A DNA stretch of 64,000 bases from Macrolepiota albuminosa (lineage: Eukaryota; Basidiomycota; Agaricomycetes; Agaricales; Agaricaceae): contig JAMWFC010000049.1 in the NCBI GenBank assembly GCA_027475525.1, positions 5,378,947-5,442,946 on the forward strand, in the 5' to 3' direction. Of this stretch, positions 1-13,500 are shown one piece after another (within the stretch, counting starts at the first letter, position 1; each line of letters starts with the position of its first letter). Position numbers and translations under genes: made by a program. The notes below the pieces were generated by a model. That model worked only from the letters and a program-made list of their open reading frames with translations, made no database searches and had not been told where the DNA came from.

Positions 1-1430
1 ATTTCTATCTTCTGATTGGTTAAATCAGGTTCGTATCGAGAACAATTGACATGAATTCTCGGGCATATTCAAAGATATTACCTTAACAGAGAAAGTATGA
101 GGGACTTTGTATCGTATAACATGATAAACGTCTCATCACTCACAGGCAGATACTCGAGTCAAGTGACGATGCGCGACTGAGAGAATCGATTAACTCTAAA
201 GAGGATGAGAAGGCAGATAGCAGAGAGAGAACTCAAATGTAGGCAAATATGTGAGAAGGTATCGCAGTAGAGCTAGTTAAAATATGATGAAAACCGGAAC
301 TTCTTTATCTTGTATGACCTGACCAGCAGGGGCATCGAAGTTATCAAATGTTCTCCTTGTGGAGCATATCAGGCTGCAAGGATTATTGCAACGGGGACAT
401 TGATGAAGACCTGGAGCTACCGAAAGAGACAGAGCAAGGGAGAATGGGGAATCCGTAGAGGTTCTGGGAAGAATAAAGACGATAGGTCAGTGGGGCTATC
501 CGTTGCAGACTCCGAATTGAAATGTAAGGATAGAAGCGGAGCTGGGGAAGCGAAGAAGAAAGTGATATTTTCGTTTGGACAAGGCCAGCATCTTGTAACC
601 GTGAAACTGAGGCGTTGATGAAGAATACATTCGCGGCCACGGGAAGCGCACTTTAAGCACGTGTACTCCAGTTTATATTTGACGAATAAGAGTATAAGGT
701 TGGATATCAAGAGGTGCTGTGTTAAACATGAGAATTTACTTGGCAGAATTTGCGTCCTGATCTGTTCGCGTTGGAATGCAGATGAGAATTTGATCCGATT
801 CCCGTCATGCTGTAAAGCATCCACCTGCATCCACTCATACAGCACAGCGAATTCTGCCCCGGTAATCAACCACAGAGCCAGTGTGGACGGTGTTCCTGAT
901 ATCAATATAACACATATGCAATCACGCACGTAGGTTCAATCCACTCAATCTGACGCTTTTCTCCTCGAAGGGGAAACAAGTCAAGATAGAATTCCCATTT
1001 CGTCGCATCAATCCCAAATCAGTACAGGAATACTGCCTCGAGACGCTAAGCCTACCTTGCAACTCTTGTCAGGGATGACTGAAATGTATGTGGGTCAGAC
1101 GTTGGCAGGTGTGACGTGAGCCAGCCGGATTAGGATTGGGTCACGGCACACTGATCGAGTCTCGCGGTGAGAACTGTTGTAAGTCCTAGTATTGCGAAAA
1201 ACTGCCTAACTACAACATTCGGTTAGGTACTTATAGGATATGTAAGCGGTAGTCAAGGAGTGTGATGGTAATCAATGAAAACATATGAAGTAAAGTGTAA
1301 CGTAGTCACGAAACCGTTACAGCAGGTGGCTTGCGTGCACCCGGGTCCTTCCCTATCGGGGAAACCTTTTAAATCACTCGTCAACGCCATAATGCTACCA
1401 TACACAAGCAAGAATCTTTTGGTTCGGATC
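1..1430. other. Region without a supported gene
   Basis: No run of exons with recognisable protein similarity was found. The longest open stretch is on the minus strand (929 to 417). Its first part reads as hydrophobic residues and could be an exon of a membrane protein, but nothing in it is diagnostic and its second half looks like translated non-coding sequence. No RNA gene or repeat stands out. Confidence 0.4.
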
Positions 1431-1433
1431 TGC

Positions 1434-4400
1434 CTAGAGATGTGTCCTTCGTTTCATCTCTTTGTTAGTAAGTTATTTCTTGCGTATTGCAGAATTGGCC
1501 CAGATCCATTGCACAAGGAAACCCAGACGAAGTTTGGAAGACTCCAAGGAGAAAAGATACTTCGCAAGTGTCAAACCCTTAGTTTCAGTACGCCACATTA
1601 CGCTCAGGGATAACCCGTAGACAAGAGGGCGGACCGCGGACCGGTCTCTGGGGTTGTATGTAGACGTGTACCCCTATTCCCCTGAAAATGCAAAACCAAC
1701 GGGTATCAGAATTATTAAGTCAGGACGTCTTCTTAAGAGCGTATGTCCATTTTTGTCCTCTCTTTACCTCCGCAGACGATCAATCATGGCGGTTGACCAC
1801 ATTTTCAAGAATATACGTGTATACTGTCCGTTCCTTTCATGTTCTCTCCTTCTGAATCATACCTTGCGTTTTGAATAGATCTGGCATTTATAGCTTACTG
1901 GGGAATCGTTCTCTTCGGTTATGACACTGGCATAGCGGGTGGTGTAGTATCGCAGCCATACTTCAAGCAGGAATTCGGCCTCCTTAATCCCGATGGGACC
2001 ACGAATCTGAAACGCACGAATGATGTGACATCTAATGTCGTATCAGTCTTGCAAGCAGGAGCTTTCTTCGGTGCCCTTGGGTCAGCTCCTGTCTCATGTA
2101 CGGTTTTATCTTCTAAATGATCAACATTCTCGTTAATTTCTCTTTCTACGATATTTCTAGCTAAACTCGGCCGCAAATGGACGTTGGTTGCGTTTACGCT
2201 TGTATTCTGTATTGGTGCTATTCTCGCCACAGCGGCAAAAGATAAGCATCACGGTCTTCAGCTCATCTATGCTGGTCGTGTGATATCTGGCTTTGGTATT
2301 GGTGGGATTTCTGCAGTGGCTCCAGCCTACGTTTCAGAGTGTTCTCCCAAGGAAGTAAGAGGCAGATTCACGGGTCTTTTCCAGATCATGGTGCGTCGTC
2401 ACCTTGCTTTCCTATATTCTTTTCACCTTGAAACTTGACCCTAGGTTGCGATTGGAGTAACACTTTCATACTTCATCAATTATGGAATCGGGATAAACAT
2501 CCATACTGGTCCCAATATCTGGAGGATACCGTTCGGTTTCCAGCTCGTGCCGGCAGGAATCATGCTGTTTGGCCTGCTCACTGTCAAGGTACTCCACCCG
2601 TGTCCGACTTCTCCATGGAACTCATGTTTTCATGATTAAAGGAGTCTCCCAGATGGCTTGCTTCTGTTGGTCGGAACGATGAGGCCTTGCAAAACCTTGC
2701 CTATCTCCGATCTGAATCCACCGACTCAGAAAATGTCGTACACGAGATGGCAGAAATAGAGGCACAAATTGAAGAGGAGCGGGTTGCCAGGCAAGGCCTC
2801 GGAATGAAGGAGGCCTTTTTTGGAAAAGGAAACTTCATCCGCTTCGTCATCGCGTTTGTTATCTTCCTTCTCCAGCAATGGGGCGGCCAGAATTCCATTG
2901 GGTAGAGTACAATTGCTCTGGGTTCTTCAGAGCGGACTCTCATCAGCAACACCTAAATACTACGCACCTCAGATTTTTACTTCCATTGGATATACAGGAA
3001 CGAAGAATTCTTTGCTCGCTTCAGGTATCTATGGTGTTGTCAAGGTGTGTTTCTGCCATCTCTGCATTCTAAAACTCAAATCCCTCCAGGTTGTCGCGAC
3101 TGCCATTTTCGTTTTCTTCTTCGTCGAGAGTATTGGGCGACGCATATCACTCATTGTTTCTTCTCTTGGAATGGGTACATTATTCTTCATCATCGGTGCC
3201 ATTCTCAAAACCCATCCCGTATCTGTTGCTCACCCTCCCCCATCCCCTCCACCCGCATCCAAGGCCATGGCGGCCATGCTCTATATTTACGTTTGCTTCT
3301 ACTCTATGGGCTGGGGTCCCATGCCCTGGATCTACGTTTCTGATATCTTCCCCACTCGCACAAGACACTATGGTCTGTCCGTCGCTAGTGCTTCACAGTG
3401 GCTCTGGAGTAAGTCCTTGTGCTTATTCTTACTAAACGGCAGTGCTTCATTGTCCTTGATTAGACTTCGTCGTGTCCAAAGTTACACCCGACATGATCTC
3501 GGACCTGGGCTACAAGATTTTCCTCATGTTCGCCACCATCATTGTCGGTGCCATGGGCTTGTTTTCCTTGTGAGTCTTATCTGCACATATGTCTTGACTT
3601 ATCTTTACATGTTGGTCTCAGCCTTATACCTGAAACCAAGGGCCGCAGTCTGGAAGAGATGGACGTGATCTTTGGTACTATCTCTGCTGACGAACGTGCC
3701 GCGCACATCGCCGCACAGGAAAGAGGTACGTTCTCATCTGAACTTCATGTCAGTGATTCTCACCGATTCGATTTCCTACAGCACTAGACCACGACCGAAA
3801 CGATGCTCGATCCTCACGCTCGGTCACTTCCAAAGCATAATATTTGTACCCTTTGCTCAGATTTCTCCCCTTCAGCAGACGCGTCTTCACGATATCAAGC
3901 TACCCCTTAGTCGTGGTTTAGGTCTTGTATTGATGGGTCGATGTTAGGTCGATGTTTCGCTCACTGTTGCAGCAATGACGTATTCACTCCGCATATGCTT
4001 CTCTATGTTCGCCGTCTTATTCAGTGTATATCAGATGTAACATACTATGCAATTAGTTTCTTGGTGTTCCGGGTGGACCTGTGTTGAACAGTCAGTCATA
4101 ATAAGAAAGCAAATTCTGGGCAAACTGACTCTTAGCCTTTCAATCGAGCACGTCATCAAAGCACGAAAGCGATTTTCAAGATAAGATATGAGAGGGATGA
4201 AGTACTCGGATATTGCCGATTGTGCAAAGTCATTTATCTCGAGTTTCTCAACGCGACCGTTTCTTGAAGGATTCCGCATAAGACCTTTTAAACCTTTTTT
4301 TCCGGAATGGACAGAACTTTTACACAACTTCAAGGGCAGTTCCAGATTTCCAAGGCGCGTGAATGGTATTCTTCTAGTTACCACACCGTATACCTACAAT

Positions 4401-4514
4401 CAACACTTCTCGTGCTATTACAAATCCAAGCAGAGTGGACGATCTGCCAGCCTTTTTTCAATGGACAGTGGCTGACCCATGAAGTTTTTTCCTACTTAAA
4501 AGCCAGTGTTAGGA
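1434..4514 (+). repeat. Segmental duplication, copy A
   Basis: This block of about 3.1 kb is repeated in the same orientation at about 18681-21746. Similarity starts near tagagat at 1434 and stops abruptly after agccagtgttagga at 4511-4514, where the two loci diverge completely. The first 500 bp contain many substitutions and small indels between copies. From about 1990 onward the copies are almost identical. Differences there include a 15-bp in-frame segment (about 3533-3550) absent from copy B and a roughly 10-bp insertion near the 3' end of copy B. Confidence 0.93.
1786..3840 (+). CDS. MFS sugar transporter (sugar porter family), copy A
   Basis: This is a major facilitator superfamily sugar porter, a proton-coupled or facilitative hexose-type carrier of the plasma membrane. 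Ten exons fit: 1786-1816, 1879-2097, 2161-2390, 2445-2588, 2642-2901, 2933-3044, 3090-3408, 3464-3569, 3622-3725 and 3782-3840, about 527 aa. Family marks seen are GYDTGIAGG in TM1, GRKW after TM2, GRVISGFGIGG in TM4, SECSPKEVRGR, ESPRWL before the central loop, LQQWGGQNSI in TM7, ESIGRR after TM8 and PETKGRSLEEMD after TM12. The weak point is 2902-2932. GQNSI is followed by an in-frame TAG, and only a 31-nt intron would restore YYAPQ. That is shorter than every other intron here, so the gene may be broken. Copy B has the identical feature. The substrate cannot be told. Confidence 0.8.
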
Positions 4515-5589
4515 CCTCCCTCCATATTCTCCATGGCAGTCACTCGATTATTGAGGACATTGAATTGGAATGCGAGCTCCGCTTCCTATTTGACACACAT
4601 CAGGAGGGATAGTAAAGGGATTCAAACTAAAACATACCACCAAAAAGCAACCCATGTGCTTGTATTCACAGGGCTCGGTGAAAGCCATCTGAGAACAGAT
4701 CAGAACCAAAGAGTTCCAAAAGCTCAGTAGACTTGCTTTCTGATATATGCCTGGTTTTCAGCTATTTGACGAAGGTATCGCTGTCGGTCAGCTTCTGACA
4801 GCCTTCCTCTTCGAATACAAGCAATCATGGCCAAACTGTGAAAGAAAAGAGAATAACGGATGTGCCTATGACTTTAATGCTTTTCATGGGGTCTATCCGG
4901 AAAAAGTTGGAGTAATGGGCCTACTTTGGCTGTCCATGTCGTGAAGCAAAGACAGAAAACCCAATTTCTGCTGCTTCATTGCACAAAAGTAACTGACAAC
5001 CTATACCACGAGTGAGCCACCGAGACACAAGAATACAGAAAGGCTACCTTGAAGGTGTTATACCTATGAACGCATGTCAAAGGATAATAAGACAGAAATA
5101 CACTCAAGCGCACCAGCTAAATAACATAACAGAACTGCCTGATGTACTGCCGATTTGTTCCAAAAACGTGATCTCTTTGAAAGACTGAGTGTCAAACAAA
5201 GTATCCGCAGACTGTGCGATGGTATATCCGCCAAGAACCCGAATACAATTCAACATGCCTTACTAGCATTAACACAAAGAGACAAACTGAGGTCAGAACA
5301 TACCAATAGCCAGGATAGCTGGGTCTCCGCTTTCGCCTCATATCTTCGCGTCACTGAAGCACTAGAGCACGATAAGGATGAGCTTATGAGTACATAATTA
5401 CATCATTACATTGCACCTCCTCAGCAACTTCAACCAGTTCGTTCACTGGAAAAGGTGTTGATGACGACTGATAACGTAATCAAGTCGACACCCACAATGT
5501 TGGCAGACATATAAACGTGCAACTATTGCGTGCGCACTAGCGATGCTAGTATACATGCTATCAATCACTGTTATCAGTGATTATTATTA
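4515..5589. other. Intergenic stretch without a supported gene
   Basis: Between the end of duplication copy A and the histidine-kinase remnant there are only short unrelated reading frames with no recognisable motif. A small palindrome (aatcactg-ttat-cagtgatt) lies at about 5564-5583, just past the last recognisable kinase codon, and could be a relic of a 3' processing region. This is weak. Confidence 0.4.
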
Positions 5590-7370
5590 TTAGACACAAT
5601 CGGACTTTACCGGTCCCCCCGCTCCATTACCATACTTGATAGCTTTTTCCAGTCTAGCTATGTTGACACGAACGTGTATATTGTCATAGCCAGATACCAT
5701 TGCACAGAATAAGACTCGAGCACGGCTACCACCAGGTCGAACGCTCTTGACGTAGATATAAGGGTTTTTAGTAATACTCACCATACTTCTCGTGCTTGTC
5801 AGCGATCATCACGGCGAGCTTGCCAAGATCAACAGAGAATCGGTACAATTCCCTTTTCTCGGCGACGGCTGATAAGTGAATAATGTCAAGAACAGTGAAC
5901 TACGTTCAGTGATGTTGAGCTCGCCTCCTAAAGCCCAAAAGAAGCCAAGGGCCGTGCCCGGAGCCATGCCACACCTAGTAATGACGATGAAAAGGCCTGG
6001 TAATTACATACCGTAGAGCAAGTTGTATCGTCTGTCAAACCAAATCATTGAGGATTTGGGAAAGAAATCGAAGTTCACATACAGTTAAACCGACAACATT
6101 AGCAAAGGTCGAAGATGAAGGCATCCAATACGAATTGAGACCTTTACGTATATTGAAAATATAGTGAAAGCTTGAGCTCAAGACGATACAAACCGGCATC
6201 GTTTAGAAGAGTAATCGCAAGTTCTGTCCTCTTATCAATGGCCCTTGGTATCCCTCATTATCTCGTCAAATCCGACCGCAAGGATTTCGTTCTTGACTAG
6301 ATCAAACATGGCATCCGCCTCATGTTCCGAAGGCGCTGTTTTCAGCTAAACACCTAGATGCTTGAGTGCATAAAGAGTTTGGTTTAGCGCCTCCGCATAA
6401 CTGTTACAGAACAGATAATTTCGCGACCTCAGGCGGATAATGTTGGCTATGTCTTCGGGTGCCTTGGCGTGTGTTTCGCATTCGTCAAGTATAGAATTAG
6501 ACGTGGTGTAATCGCCTAAGGATAGCGTCAAAATTATTTGCTAGGTTCAATACCACAAAGAACGTGCCTTTCCAAGTGAAAAGTCTAGCCAATGGTCTTC
6601 AATCAAAATGGATCATTACACGTTGTATTAAGACTCACTCGGCCAGTCTGGAAAGCAAGGAAAGTGTACTAGCCGAGTCATTTGTCCAACGGTCACTTCG
6701 TAGTAACGACCTTGCATTCAGAAACGAGCGGATAGCCAAAGTACTATCATGTCAAAAGAAATCAGATGGAGCTGTGATTTAGGGGTAATAATATGGGGAA
6801 GAAACCTCATGAGCGCCCCTTGCCCAAGCAGATTCACCAGCGTCCACCAGGACTGTTAACAACTCTTCTCGCTTTTGATTATCTTGCAGTAACGGGAGAC
6901 ATCTAGGACACAAACATCGAAAACACTGTTAGAAGGGTGGAAACAATTGTCACACCTCTTCGCATGCTCGGCCACACGGAATACATCAATGGGTTTTTCA
7001 AGAAGCATCATTAACACAATCTATAAAGAGTCAGTCCAATAAGAGTATCTTATACCACAGCAAAGGTGTATATAAGCGACATTTTGGATATGGTCATCGG
7101 TGATAGAGAATCAGCTTCTGCTTGAGCAGCCTGACGATAACGGTCATGTGTCCAAGTACACATCTCTCGCGCACGCTGCACGAGCCAGCCCTCTTGAATC
7201 GCAAGCTGTAATCCCCTCATGTAAGCGCGGGAGTTTGACGTATTCGAGTGTTACTCACTTTTCTTGGCCTCCAGAGTCCACGACAGATGTTGATAGGAAG
7301 TCAATCGAAGCAGTCCGCCTTTCCGGCAACACGCAGCTTCTATGACATCCTCAACTAGCTTTCAGCCCCT
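5590..7370 (-). pseudogene. Group-X hybrid histidine kinase fragment (AAA/helical-repeat region)
   Basis: Several separated minus-strand pieces line up in order with the region between the AAA-type ATPase and GAF domains of fungal group-X hybrid histidine kinases (Phk1/Mak2 type). These are large sensors with an N-terminal Ser/Thr-kinase-like domain. Pieces in order are EGWLVQRAREM...DRYRQAAQAEA (about 7225-7100), LPLLQDNQKREELL...DAGESAWARGAHE (about 6900-6810), LGDYTTSNSILDECETHA (6531-6346), GTALGFFWALGGELN (about 5960-5910) and SGYDNIHVRVNIARLEKA (about 5700-5640). Stops and frame changes separate them. No kinase-like, H-box, ATPase (HATPase) or receiver domain is present, so this is an isolated internal fragment. 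It lies directly beyond the truncated end of the midasin remnant on the same strand, which suggests a deletion joined the two. Confidence 0.75.
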
Positions 7371-7545
7371 GAAAATATTTCAGTTCAAAAGCAGGACTAT
7401 GAGTCTATGCCACGACGCACCTCTGCATCAGAAATCATCAAAAAAAACCCTAGTTCTGCAATAAGAAGAGATGGGTCTACTCTCAACTCTCCTTCTATCT
7501 CAAAGTCATGGCGGAGCAAATGCTGATGAGGGAGCAATGTTAGCT

Positions 7546-10500
7546 CTAGGATATTCGAAGTACATTATGCCATACTGATTCGAGATCCGCTTGAAGGATC
7601 TCCAACTTCTCATTCGAGTACGTAGATACGCTGCCAGGAAGTGTTCTTAGTGCCATGAAATCAAAAAGTTGTCTTCTTAGGTCTATGTCAAGAGAATAAA
7701 CGTCATGGTCACCTCTGATAAGAGAAGGATTACCTTGTGCTTCCTTGCCTTTCAGGTGCGCACTGTGTTTCTCGACGAGGTCCAGAGTGGTCGACGATAT
7801 ATGTGACCTGTCTATATATAGAGCGGACCAGATATTTTGTAGCCCTAGTCCAGTAGATAAAGAAATGGCATCTTTCAGCTCATGGACCCGTAAAACTATA
7901 TCTTCCAGAGCATCGACGATCCAGCGGCCATGCGGCTTGAAGCGCCGAAAAATCTAAAACTGCAGCCGCAGAAACCTTGCGAAGACAACGACCGTAGTTG
8001 AGGAGTAATGATGATAATTGAAGACTCTCGTGCTGGGAAAAGACAGAGTGATCAGAAATTGAACGTGAAGATGAAATCTCTCACTATTCGAGGCACCTCA
8101 CTTTTGATGGCCAAAGAGTCCAAAGTGTTGCGTGCCGCAACTTGAATGGCCTGAAGAAAGTCTTTAATTTGCTTTGATGCCTGATATTCCTTTCCCTGTT
8201 TCCCAACAAATTTTTTCACGTCGACTATGCCGGCCTGATCTTCTCCATCAGAAAACAAAGTCACTGCAAGATCGATCACGAATAGGATATCATGAGGGGA
8301 GTTTCTTATCCACACATGGCAGAGCATTCAAGTAGAAATCAATCAACAAAAGGCCAGCGGCGGATGAAGGGTTGGCCGACCTGGGTAAGTAAAAGGTCTG
8401 AAGGTAACAAAAATGACAGTGAATATGCTTCGCGTAGACGTACAAGAGTTCCTCCGGCGACTGTGCAATCAGCCAATGTGCGCAGGACCCCTTGAATCCG
8501 ATTGATAGGTTCTCTTCTTGAGTCTTGCAGCATGGTCAACAGACGATAAAAAGGTGAGACAAAAGCGGGCGCTGTTGTACGAGCGACAAAGAACAAATGA
8601 GCATCTGTAAATCCTGCCAAAGAAGAAACAGCGAGCATAGGCCCACATGGTCAGTTAGACTTGAGAGAAACTGGAATCTAGATCAAGAGAACGTCCTGTA
8701 GATTCCAATGGTGGAACCTGGGCCAGTCGAGTCGTATTCAACCCTTTAGTGGTGAGAAAGTTATGAACCTTACCCCGTAATGTTGAAGTTACTTCCGACA
8801 TATCAGATGAAACTGCGAGCCATTCCATTCAGATGCCAATCGTAAGAAATCATGATGGGAGGCAAAAGTTTGTCGAGCCTTACGCAACATGTGCACTTGA
8901 TTTTGATGAAGCTTGAAGCCTGAAGTTGACCTCAGTTGATGATCAAAGTAGAATAGCAACTCGTCAACCAAAGAAAGAACGCGTCCACGCAGATCGACCT
9001 TTTCAAAGCTGCCTAAGATATCCATTGTGTCAGTGGAACTATTGATTGATATCTCTTGTAGAATATTCCCGACAACACTCTCACTACCTCAGTCTTACTA
9101 CTATTTCGATGACCTGTAAGAATGGCGAGCCACGAACGAGAAACACAGAGGCCAATAGATTCCAAAGCGGATAGCTGCATCTTCAAGATACGGCCAGGAG
9201 GTGATAGTGGAGCCATATTCCTGGCGTACGGAAGTAAAATAACCCACTTGAAGGTAGCTTGATGATATCGTCGAGTTGGGAGAGGCACCAAATGGTCGCA
9301 CTGCCTTTGTAAAGATTTGGTCAAAGAGGAGGCGGGCCTGCAATCGATCCTGTTCAGTGCGAAAACGATGGAGATAGACGGTATGAAGGTGCTCGAAGGG
9401 ATGGAGGATTGTGTGAGGCGTACGTAGCAGGGAAGCCCAACGAATGACGTCACGAAGGTTGAATTCCCATGGGGCACCCTCTCTAGCGAAACGACGTTGG
9501 ACTCCGACTGCTTCTTGAAGTTGCATATTGTATGTGATCATGTGCCCAAGAACGTCTTGATTAAAATCAGGGAAAAGATGACGACAAACTAGTAGCAGGT
9601 CGCTGGGTGATAAGTCTTCAACGTAAACCTTGGTGAAACGGTTCACAAAAGATTTTAGAAGACCTTTTCGTCCTCCGCCCTGATGCAGAGGGTTCTGAGC
9701 TGCGAAGATACGGAAATTAGGGTGTCAAACGAAAGAACGGCCAAGTTCGGGAATGTAGGTAGACTGCTCCGCGATGATCCAAAACCACATTTAACCCCTC
9801 CAGAACAGCCTGAGGGGCAAGATTCATCTCGTCGAGAAGGACCCAGTGACCTTCTTGCATGGCTTGAAGGAATTCTGCATCTTTCCATGCAAATTCTCCT
9901 GGCCCGCCACCCTCTGCCGGAAGGTCAGAACCGAACAGGTCGATGATATCCGTCTGATCAGAGAGGTTAATTCGGCATAGATGGTGACCAGATATATTAG
10001 CCAAGGCGGTGATCAGGCTCGTTTTCCCGACCCCAGGACTACCTTCAAGCAAAATAGGTTTCAGAACTTGGCAAGCCCGCACGACGCGCATTGCGTTGTC
10101 CTGAGTGGTCGGAGCTTCGAGATTAAAGTAAGAATCGACGACTTGCTGGGCTCCCTTAGGTATGCTGAATGAGCCAAACTGAACGAATAATGAGGGGTCG
10201 CAGGGCGGAATGTATGCATGGTCAGAAAGCGGAACGAGATCCATCAGTTTCGACACTGCGTCATCCTTGAGTTGTTTAAGGTCCTCTCGCGTGTACGTTG
10301 ATAGTTGTGGCAGCGAAGTTAGACCATCCAGGAACGTCATATGTGCAGCCATGATGCTGGAAGAGAAACTGAGCGAGAAGCTACCGATGAAAGATGAAGA
10401 TCACTCACGAAGACCTCATCTCCAGGAATACGACTGGAACTATCAGATTGAAAAGCAGCATTGGAAAAGGCGACCCAGGCCTAGTGAAATCGATCAAAAT

Positions 10501-13500
10501 GCCATTTTCAGAGAAGAATAAAACTGAAACTTACAAGGATATCCCTGAGACTCCTCAAAGAAGTATCACCAACTCGGGTACATAACCAATTGACAAAGTC
10601 TGGTAGACGTGACGTATAGTGTTTCAACGTCTCGTGTTTCCACATATTTCCGACGATAAGCTCCAAGTCATGCCGATCCTCGACGCGAGGGACCCATATC
10701 TCAGTGAACCGATTGCGCAGAGCTGGCGAAAGTTCCTTTTTCCCATAATCACCTCCAGGATTCATCGTTGCAGCAAGTTTGAAATTCTCTTTCAGCGCCG
10801 GATGAGCAAGCTCGTCCTCACCACCCTTTTCGGCAAGGACGATGGTTCTTCCTGGTTCAAGAACACTGTTAAGCCTCTCGAGAACCGAGTCATCAGCAAG
10901 TGAAATTTCATCGAGGAGGAACATTCAAGGTATTCAACCGAACTAGTCTTTCCAGCGGACGTGGGGCCCTCAATGAGGATAGGAAACCGCCGGAGTGAAA
11001 ATAATCCTTGCAAGGTCAATGAGTTTGGTCTCTACTGAAGGGGTTATGATGTAATCCTCTGCAGGGTCCTCAGGCAACGATCCTTTCTCGAGATAGAACG
11101 GTCCCAACTTAATGAACTCGTCGGCAGAACGTGAAGGAGGGTACTGAAGGCTCTTTCATCAGCATGGAGCGAGGATTCCGCACACCAGCCAAGAGATGCT
11201 TCTGCGCGAGGGCAGTCACGAGCTCTGCGCTGGGGATGTCGAGTACCATCGTGAATGCCATCAGACAGCCTTCCCATATTGCTTCGGTGGAGGCCAAACA
11301 TGCTCGCTGTGTCTGATGCGAAGGTGAGCGCGCGAGCGAGCGTACGCATGCTGAAGTGTGGTCGATGGTTCGATCCATCCACTATCTGTCGCTTCTCGGC
11401 AAGATCTTTCACGGCTGGATAGAATTCGGCAACGTTCATGATACCCCCTTTGTCCCCCACAGCGCTGGCACCAATGTATTGACTGACAATGCTAAGAAGA
11501 GTTTCTTTATCGGCATCAGGAGGGGGCACGTCAATCTCGGTGAAGCGCGAACGGATGTTAGGAGGAAGATCTTTCTTCCCAACATCAGTCGCTGGGTTCA
11601 TACAGGCAAAAAGCCGGAAGTCAGGGTGGCGAGGGACTGGTTCCAGAGAACCTTGTTCAGTCAGGGTGATGAACGCAGTAGATCCATGCAGGAGGCCAGA
11701 TATACACTCCAGAGCCTCTGGACTAGCAAGGTTCATCGCGTCAAGCAACACCCTAAATGAAGATCATAAATCTGTGGTTCGTACATGAATTGTATTGTGA
11801 TCGTACCAGTCGCCATTTCTCAATGCCTTGACTAAGGGACCTTCGACGAACCCAAACGCAAACTTGCCCTTGCCATGGACATGTTGAACCTCGAACTGCT
11901 CAACGTCTTGAACAAATGTGACCCAGCTCTTCGCTGACACTTTAAGTTCACTTTGTTCCAACTTCCGCCGTTTGCGCGGCCGGCCCTTCTTTTCTCCAAT
12001 CCGTCCCTATAAATGGCAGATTAATTAGTGGTAGCACAGACGTTGGAGGAATAGTACCGCACGCACTTTGTCTCCAAAGCCTCCTTAGCCTATATTCTCT
12101 CTCTTGCCAACCTCGCACTTCTCCTTCCACAACCCGACGGCCCTCTTCCACTTCCCCTCAGTAACGGCCTTCCTAACTTCAACCTCAAACTTCTCATTTT
12201 TCCTCCGACTGAACGTCCCTCCGAACAAATCCAAAAACTTCTGCTGAAGCTGCGCACCGGGTACCCTCGCATCGACAGGCTTGAATCCTCCCAAGAGATC
12301 AGAAGACTCAGTCTGGTGTGACAAGTTTAGTGATATCAGCGGACGATGTAGTAGGGATGCTAGGTGTGTGACAACACTGGTTTTTCCCGTCCCAGTCTCT
12401 CCAGTCAGGAGCACAGGCTCCGATAACGCCACAGCCGTCGCGATCCGCGACAGGAGAAGCCCGGCAGGTTTGTGTAACGCGAACGGCCTCACAGGAGCCT
12501 CGTATATCCCTAGCTTCGTTAAACGGGCCGCAAGGTGTGTTCGCCCAACACGCACGGCGGTGACAGTACCATTAATGTCTTTCTCCACCTCGAACTCAGG
12601 TGTACGGCCGTTCAAGACCCACAAACGGCGATCAGGGTCTAATCCAAGGTGATCTGCAGTAATCTGGGAAATGGACTCGGTATGCACGCGTGCACTGGCA
12701 GTCGTAGTTCCAGCGCCGAAGGATACGTCTCGTGCTTCCATGTAGATTTCTTCCCTCAATGTGGGGTTGGGGAAGATAGATGAGAAGGGTAGTGGTGTAG
12801 TAGCATCGTCCATGTCGACGTCCATGGATTGGTATGAGGAAGGTAAAAGCCTTTGTACGCGCGCACAAAATTTTTCGAGCTCGCGCAAACCGATGTCGCG
12901 TGCCGACGCCGCCGGACCCAAGGATTTGGCGGCCTCCCAGAGACGGATGATTGCCAGGTTGGGGTGGCCTGCCAATCGAGTGAAGCGAGAGTTTAGGATC
13001 GTGCGAAGCTCCTGGGTGGTTGGAGATGATATGATGATCTCGTGGAATTTGTGCGCTCCGAAGAATGCGGGAGCAGAAAGGTACCATTTCTCGAGGGTGC
13101 TGTAGATCTTGTGGCGAACAATGCGAAACTGTCTGCAGCGACGACACGACCACGACTAGGGACCTGGAGGGATGCTCGGCCACCGATCGATTTCCCTTCT
13201 CTCAGTGATTCCACAAGAGGCTTTCTGACTCCGAGTACCTCAATCAATGTCCTCGAAGACAACCCATTTTCTTTCGCGCAAAGATTGCACAAGAACACCT
13301 TCCTTCCGTTCAAAAGTACCAGGCTGTGTTGGAGAAGAGACGTAGGACCCGAGAAGGGCACGTGGGTCAAGGGAAGTATCGGCGAGATGGATAGTGATAA
13401 TTTGATTACTGACGCCAGGGTAAAGGAGTTCTGCGAGGTGGGACAGGAATAACAACTTTCCAGAAGAGGGTGGTGAAGTAAGGAGAGTAGGGAGACGAAG

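Noticed and set aside
417..929. 170-codon minus-strand frame with hydrophobic start
   Set aside because: No recognisable family, and the second half reads like translated non-coding sequence. Not enough for a gene call.
931..942. tRNA B-box-like ggttcaatcc
   Set aside because: No A-box or cloverleaf can be formed from the upstream sequence.
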